Origin: Hetaerina americana
Lineage: Eukaryota; Arthropoda; Insecta; Odonata; Calopterygidae
Direction of reading: 5' to 3'
Assembly: GCA_022747635.1 (NCBI GenBank)
Contig: JAKTNV010000067.1
Location: forward strand, 20,001 to 84,000
Length of the DNA stretch: 64,000 bases
Shown: piece by piece, positions 51,301 through 59,900 of the stretch
Position numbering within the stretch: position 1 is the stretch's first letter
Layout of the letters: every line of letters starts with the position of its first letter
Made by a program: the position numbers and the translations under genes
Notes under the pieces: model-generated
What the model was told of the DNA's origin: nothing
The model's input: the letters and a program-made list of their open reading frames with translations, nothing else
Databases searched by the model: none

Positions 51301-53591
51301 TAAAGCACTGGGACATGAGCATACCACACAAAAATTATCACAGAAGTTGAACATCTCACCATAATAACGTCCATGACTAGCTGACTCCTTTAGCTGGGCA
51401 TCATTGTCTGAAGAAACAGTTCTTTGATAAAGTACTTTGTAACCTTCAAGCAGACCATGGCGATCACGGGGAGATAGGGGATCCCAGCGCACCCACAGGG
51501 ACTGTGAGGACAGGGGGGAGCACCGTAGATTGGAGGGAGGTGATCCTGGAACTAAATTTTATGAAACCGCAAAATTGGAATTTAATTAAGATTTTCCCAT
51601 GGATTCCCCGTTTTTTCATTTCCCCGTTAGTTATCACACAAAAACATCCATATGGTCCTGAAATAAATGTTTAAATGTACATTAAAAATGATTAAGCTTA
51701 TTTTTTCCATTAACTCACAAGAAAAGTTATGACATTGTGACTCCTATCAATAGGGGGCGTTTGATGGTGAAACTGTGGTGCGAGGGGCCTTAGTGCTCTC
51801 TTAAGTTTTATTGGAATATGAAGAAAGTATTTCTGTTGAATGTTTGCTGTAAGGAATTATTATTTGAACAATTTAAGCTCATAATTCTAACATCGAAGTG
51901 ATTTTTGACATTTGACAGATGATTCATTTTACACTGCCTAAATTATTTTCACATTTACATGAAGAAACAATAGGGAGGGAGGAATCTATTGAGAAGTGAA
52001 CATAGAAGGGAAATATGAGAATATTAGAGAAGTCAAAATTCTGACTATATTCAAGCATGATGATTTGGAAAAGGATGGTATATGCATTCCTTCATCATGT
52101 GCTATATTGTATTTGAGAAATACATGAATAAGATTACAGCAAAGAAAATAAAAAAAATTAAAACAGCACAAAAATAAATGAAAGAGATAACTGAAGAGGG
52201 AAGGAAACTTTCTAATTTAGATTGAGGCATCATTCAAAGAAGCTTTGAAGATCAGAATTATTTCAGATAATCACAAATCATTTCGAGGATTTTTAATAGA
52301 AAAAATATTAATTAATTATGAAAAACATATCCAATCAGCAAGAATAGGTGATAACTTTTAATATCCAAATGAGGTCATTGGCACTATTGAGATAACTATC
52401 ATCATGTATACCTATAGTTTTATATACCAATGATTATATGTGTGTCCGTACAATTATATAAGTTATAGCACCCTGTCATGGTAAAGAATCAACATGCATA
52501 TTCATTTGATTATGTATTTTATTGTTAATTAGCTTATTTCATCTGTATAGACAATTTCCAAGCATGGAATCAGAAGTGTGCACTTATAGTGCTATTTATT
52601 AGGAGATAATTGCTTTTACCGCAAATAAATGCATCTAAAACCATTACAGTAGACCCAGTATCTGATTGGGAAACAGATATTATTATGTACCACTAACACC
52701 AAAACATTCACTGGATTACGTAAGATGTCATTAATAGTGGTAAGTGATTTATCCATTTGTGCAACCTTTGAGTAAAACTCTAAAACAACTCTGTTGTCAG
52801 CTATTAATTGCATCGGTAAAATATCATTGAATGATATTTTTTACTAATGTTTCGTTTGTTATTCCTTAAAATTCCACATATTTACCTACCACCTTCAAAT
52901 GTGACAGCAATATTGGGAGATGATGGCGGTCCAGGGCCGATTCCATTAAAAGCTCTCACTGAAATTTCATAATGGGAATATGGGCGTAGTCCAGTAATAA
53001 CCATCTCTGTTCGACCTTGTCCTCTAATTTTCCGGACTTTCACTCTGCCGGCAGGTGATTTGCTGGCGGAGTCCTTATTGGACCCCATGCTAGATCCCAT
53101 GCTTGACATACTTCTACTGGGTTGCTGAACTTCCCGATAAGCAATTTGGTAGCCAAGGATTTCTCCATTGGAATAAGTAGGAAGCAGAGGCTGTAATTTA
53201 AACACAATTTCAATTAAAAAATATTACTCAAATGAAAGAACAACATAAATGAAATTTGGCTATTGCTTAATTTTCACTCACCTTCCATCTGACCACAATA
53301 GATTCAGCACCTGTTGCTTCTGCAACCACTTCTGTGGGAGGTCCACTGGGAGCTGATATAGGAAATAAAATAGTTTTAATAAATGTAAATAAAATCAGCA
53401 GCATTCATATGACTACGGAGGCCCTGAGCACAAAGGAATTCCCCAAGAATAGAAAGGGATTTATGACTTAAGATATGGAAGGGATTTCATGACACAGGAA
53501 TCCTTTGCAAATCTTATAATATATTTGAGTTACTGTATGATTTGACTTAGCTTAATTTTTTGAAGAAAATGAAACAATCAGAAAATGAAAT

Positions 53592-53683
<92 letters not shown>

Positions 53684-53892
53684 CGATTGTACGGAAAAAC
53701 TCACATGAGCGGCACAATAATGGGCTGACACAATATAACACAAATAGAAAAGAATAGACACATTTAAAAGAACACTCAAGAAGCTTGAAGAAGGCCTCTG
53801 AGAGGGCCGAAAGCTCGAACAATTTACCGTGTGAGTGCTCTTTTAAATGTGTGTATTCTTTTCTATTTGTGTTATATTGTGTCAGCCCATTA

Positions 53893-53952
<60 letters not shown>

Positions 53953-56900
53953 AAAGCTTATAATTTAAGGTATAAAAATATCGGAATTTGAAATATATTA
54001 GATCAAAATAAAATGAAGAACAAATGAAAAAGTCCTTGCCCAAAAAGCTACAAGTATGAACAGTATACTTATCAACTAACTTATCAGAGTAATGCTTAAC
54101 ACCTGTATCAATTTTGAAGATTCTGGTATTGTAAACTGAATTTATTTGGTTTAGGTGAGTTTGTGATGCAATGTTTGCATGCATAAGAGCATTTAAATAA
54201 TGAAACTATGTATTACTTCATGTGAATTTGGTAATATGAGGAATATCTTTATTTTAAAGGGATTTTAAAATTTAGAAAGCCACAATTTCATGCAAAAGAT
54301 ATATGACAAACAAGATTAATTTTACAACCAAGGAGGTAACTGTGAACCACAGGAGTTTTTTCACTAATTTTTCATTTGATCATCCATGAAAACAAAATTC
54401 AGAGAAATTGCACTTGTAGTCTGCAAGTTCATTCAACTGATTGGCCTATGCAACCAACTGAATTATTTGTAGGAAGTTTACAATTAAGACCTGAATAGGA
54501 AGGGGGAAAATATGATAAATGCCACATATTATCGAAGTCGTGATGATTGATGATTATCTACTCATCTCAAATTGTAATTATTTCTATTGCTATATTTTCT
54601 TATCAGTAACCATATTAGCACATTTATTTTCTATCCCCTGCAAAAGCATACTAAGTTCCAAGTAACTAATTCGAGCCTTGCTTTATGATGTTCCTATAAT
54701 GTCTACATATTTAGTTTATATACATATATACCTGTATATGCATTCCCATTATTAACTATGACTATAATCACCACAATATTTTTTTAATTTTGCTGTAGCA
54801 ATAACTTGTTTTAAATTTTGATTTCTGTTGATAACGTGCATGATTTTGATCCTATACATGATGTTTTTATTCAAAGGCATTCCAGGACTAATTGACCATC
54901 AACGCCATTGAATAAAATCAAAATTAAAGATTTAGTAGAGACGTGTACCTTCCTGTGTAGTCACCAAAGTAGTTTCTGTGCTAGGTGGACCCAATCCAAC
55001 TTCATTGACAGCAATGACACGAAGTCTGTATCGTGAAGCTGGTCTAAGGCTGCTGATCTTGGCCTTCTGCATCAGATCCCTCCCACTGATTCCTCCTCTG
55101 TCGGCCCCAACCATGTTGCTCACTGTGAGATTGTTCCATGATACTTCATCATTCATTCGGTACTGCAGGATGTAGTGCAGCACGGGTGGTGTGGAAGCTG
55201 GTGACTGCACCATTGGACTGTTTGGTGAGTATGCTGGTGGTGTCACCATTGGGTAGAGTGATGATGTGGACGGAGTCCACTCTATATTCGCCCACCTGCT
55301 TCCCACCTCCAACACCTCTGGACGGCCAGGAGATTGAGGTGGCTCTGAAAGTACACGTGAAATCATTAAATATACTTAGCCAAGGTTTGTTTAGACCCAG
55401 CAGAATTGTTTCTGTCCAACTCATGAGCAAGGAGTCCAGCCTAAATTCCCTACAAATGGCACAAAAAGTTTTGCCGCCATTATGTTTATTCAAATACATA
55501 TGAGATTTAGCCAACATGTCATTTATTTGTTTACTTAAAGTCCAGCAAATAGAGCACTTACAGCACAGACATTTTACAATAAAAAACACCGAACTCCTGG
55601 GGTGGAAGAAAACCCACCCTGGTGGGAATCGGACCCAATCCTCTAGAATAGCAGGTGAGGGCATTATGATTCCACCACCAAGTTGGGCATTCTCATTTGA
55701 ATGAAAATATAATCAACTGAAATGTTTTAGGACTTCATTATTTAATGGGAGATGAAATAGTAATGGTATCTAAACAAGGCTATTGAAAGCAGTTACAGCA
55801 TAGTGTCTTCATATGAAGTATGCAAGGGAATGAGTTGAATAATATTGACCAATTTACTTTGAAAATGTGACATGGGCATCATCAAGAAGAAAACTAAAAT
55901 CCTTGTGTGTGGATGAGGGAAGGTGAATGCAAATATCACAATTTAAGGCATGAAACTATAACTTGGGATGGAAGAAGTTTGAATGACATCAAGCAAAGAA
56001 TAGCTTAAGCTTAGTACTACTGACTTCGAAGAACCTAAGGTTGCAAACAAGGGGGCAGTTCATCAAAATGTTCAAATGGAGCACGCCACTCCATGGTTCA
56101 GGGGCATGGAACAATGGGAAGGTGGACCAGCATGGACAGAGACCTTTGACAAATGGTGTGGGAGGAAAATGCTGAAGATTGAATGGGCAGAAAAAGTGAG
56201 GAATAAGGAAGTATACTTGTATAGAAGAGCAGAAGTGGCAAGGACCATATGGAAAACTCTATGGTAAAGAAGAACTAGATGAATTGAACACACCTTCATG
56301 CACATTTGATCAGTTAAAAGCATAATAAAGGGGAAATTGAGGAAAGATAATGTCGGAAAGACTTAGAAACAAGTACAAAGGGCAAATAAAGAAGGAAGTA
56401 AAACAGAGAAGCTATAAATAGATTTACCAGAACGAATAGAGAAGAATAGAAGCCTGCAATAAACCAATCTTAGGATTAAAATACTGAAGAGAATGAGGGG
56501 AGTAAGTGAAAAAAATTCAAATTAAACAAAGGAATTATTACAAGATTAGCACCTTACATATCAATCAGAGACCTGTACATAAGCGTTAGCAAGCAGCCGA
56601 GGAAATACTGAGACTACAAATAAAAGAATGGATTGAATTGAGCAACATGACTTGGTGGTGTAAAATACCATATTTCCTGGCCCCAAAGACCCTCCACTTT
56701 TTTTGCTTCAAATTATGCTCTAAAATCAATCTGAATCTTATGGGATGAGGGTATATGTAATACGACCTATGAGTTCAAGGTATATGTGACTTCGACCTAC
56801 AACTATAATACACAATCTGATTTTCTGGTAAAAAAAACTTACTATTACGTATTTTTCCCAAATCAAGCTAAGAAAATTCTTTGTAAAAATTTTTGATAAA

Positions 56901-59900
56901 ATCTCTGTTTTAGGCCAGTGATAACCAATGAAGTTTTAAAATATCCTTGAAAGTAATTCCTAAAATAAATCCCAAATAAACCCCTTGGGATATCACCCCT
57001 CTGCTAATGCATTGATTTTCTCCCGATCAATTCGGAGAAACATTTACATTCATCTGCTCCTAGATGTCCAAAGCTTGAGGAAGATGTTAAGGCCTGGATC
57101 ATGAATCACCAGAAGAGCAGAATTACATGCCCTGTTTCAGTGAAATGTTTTTAATGGGAGTGAGAAAATTAGCAATAGTCATTTCTATTGATGATTTTTC
57201 TGGGTCAGCGTGAGAGATTTATGAAGAGAAATGATCTGCACATACATGCCAGTACTACAATATCGCAAAAACTGCCACTTGAATATGACAGATAGGTTAT
57301 TAGGCTCAAACTCATTACATCACACCATAGGGGTTAATGAAAGGGCTGTAAATTTTTCCTGATTACTTGAAAACATTCGGGTAGAAAGTAAAATGTGAGA
57401 CTACCGTTATGTCTTTTTAAAACTGTACAAACAGCAATGCCCTAGATGAAAGTGAAGATGACAATAAGTATGAGGAAAGGGAAAATAACTGCATAAATGT
57501 TTTAACAGCAATGATGACAAATTTCCGAGAATCTATGATGAATATACAATGAGGTAGCTGTTAAATTTCCAATGAAGCAATTTCATTTTCTTTGCATTAA
57601 GTATAAACATTAAAATATTTTCATTCCATTTTATCCATGTAATTATTTCATTAATATTCTTTTCTGCCTGATGTAAATATTTTTCTAAATTCTAACCAAA
57701 TAATCACAGTGACTGAGTGTGTCTAATAGGAATACGGTAAACATAAATAACACCCATATTTTCAAAGCATGGAAACAATTGAGTTTGAGATCTATTTATC
57801 ACTGAGAAAGTTATAAGAGCATGAACATTAATAAGTATGTCATTTTTTGCTATGGAAAAAAGGGTAATTTCAAGTAAAATACAGAGGTCAAAGTCAAAAT
57901 CTGCCCACATTTTCCAAATTCTTTCACTATTGCCCAATTTAGAATAAAAATTTTCATAAACCATCAATATTTTTTTCTTGGTCTCTTGCTGACCAATTCA
58001 ATGACTGCGATGTTTCAACATTTTATACATGAGAGTGTCTATTTGGAATAAAAAGGACAATTCAAAGTTCAGTCAGCTTGGAATTGAAGATGGGAATTTG
58101 AAGCATTGTAATCTCAAAATTGACTTTTTACAAAAATAATATCTCCATCATCACACATAGGACATTAAAAATGAAATTAGCTCATTTTTCCATGGAAATT
58201 TAACTTTTTTATGATAATGTAATGCTGAAGACCAATATTTTTTACTCATCCTAATTCGCTAAACTAAATAAAGACGTTCAATTTGGCAGCAAAACCTACC
58301 TTTCACTTGTAAATGAATCACCATGCTGTCCTCCCCATAAGTATTGGAGGCTGAGCAGTAGTATAGGCCTGCATCATCCCGCGTCACGACACTCAGTTGG
58401 AGGATGGCTTTGGATGGACCGGAGCCGTGCATTCCACTTGATTCAACAGGAGTTCCAACATTACTTGAAGAAAGTGGTACGTGTGCATTTCTAGGGGTTG
58501 ATGTAAAGGCCACCCTCAAGGGATGATCACCTTCTGCTTGGCATGTGAGGACGGCAGGATCTCCTGCAGCTGCTGATATATTTGTCACAGGCTCATAGAA
58601 GTGTGCTGGGACTGTTTAGGGAAAAATTCCGTGATGAGCCAGTGGAAAAAATTAATTCAGCTCCAAAAGTCAAAATCTTTCATAATGCCAACTGAGATGC
58701 TTGAATTTCTATTGCATGACACAACAAGGGATACCAATTAAATATAAAATGCCAAAGAAAGCGTGGCAAGTTCTATGAAATATAATGTTGATAAAAGATA
58801 GTATTTTTATCTATTATTTCATGCTAATTTCACTTCTGCTGCTAGGGAACTACTAATGGTCCAAAAGTGTCCCTTGGGATCCTGAAGAGCCTACTTTAGT
58901 TTTCAGATTTCCAAAAAACCAAAATATCAGAATGTTCATGTAAAATATAAGGTGAAATTTGAATCTTCCAAATTTGTGTAAACATGAAAGGTACATTACT
59001 TGGCAGTAAAAGATGGCTGTTTACATTTTTATAATATGGCTATTTATTTATTATATTGTCATTCACGTATTATGTAAAGCAGACATTCATTTGATTATTT
59101 CTTAGCTTCTCTAAATTAAAGGATTTATTCATGCATCTTCATTCATAATTTTTTTCATGCTTTATGCTATTAAGTTTTAATGATGGGAGTCGGTAAGAAA
59201 ACCTTAAATTGTATCATAGCCCCAGCATGGAGACTTTTAATACCTCTCTTTTATAATATTAACAGTCTAAAGAATGTTAAAAATGAGTTATGAATGGAAA
59301 TCACTATGAATGCTAATTTCATTTATAATAAAACTTAACATTAGGAACTCACCATTCACCTGCAGGAAGATTACTTTGGTGAGACCTGCTCCTATACCAT
59401 TTGTTGCCTTGCAAGAATAAAAACCTTCATGCTCAGGTGAAGCCGTGCGAATGATCAGGGATCCATTGGGCATGAGATGCATTGAATCCTGGTTCGGGAA
59501 CTGTGATAAACCTGGTTTATAGTGTTGGTAGCCTCCGGCAGAGGAAAAGTCTGGATACTGAGGAGATAATCCAGGAAATGATGGGTAACCGTTCATTCCA
59601 ACACCAAGAGCCACGTAGTCTGTCCCATCTGTGCCTGTAAACAGTGATAAGATAGGCACAATAGTGGGTAGTCTATCAGACAGGAGTGGTTATTGAGCCG
59701 GAGGAGAAAGGAAGGGCATTTTCCATTCCCCTCAGCTGAATAAGGTTGCCGTTTTTTATCTTTTCATTTATTGTCAAGGCGCCTGAGTTTCTTGCTACCA
59801 AAACATTTTAATCATCGCCTTTAGACTCACCCCCATTAACCTGATCAACAATGCCCATTGTTATGAGGGTCATATTCTTGTTCTGTGAAAGAACAATGAA

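Larger units (their letters stand above)
55691..58299. other. Dscam-like intron between Ig9 and FN1 (right part)
   Basis: Apart from the RTE and pogo remnants listed, only AT-rich unique-looking sequence is seen, with no exon-like frames flanked by splice sites. The reading phases of the neighbouring exons join directly, so no exon is missing here. Confidence 0.55.

Noticed and set aside
53779..53831. Second hammerhead ribozyme at the tip of the fold-back element
   Set aside because: The core has T for the invariant C and no helix III or cleavage triplet can be formed.
53547..54184. Open frames made of alternating Tyr and Ile
   Set aside because: They are translations of TA microsatellites.
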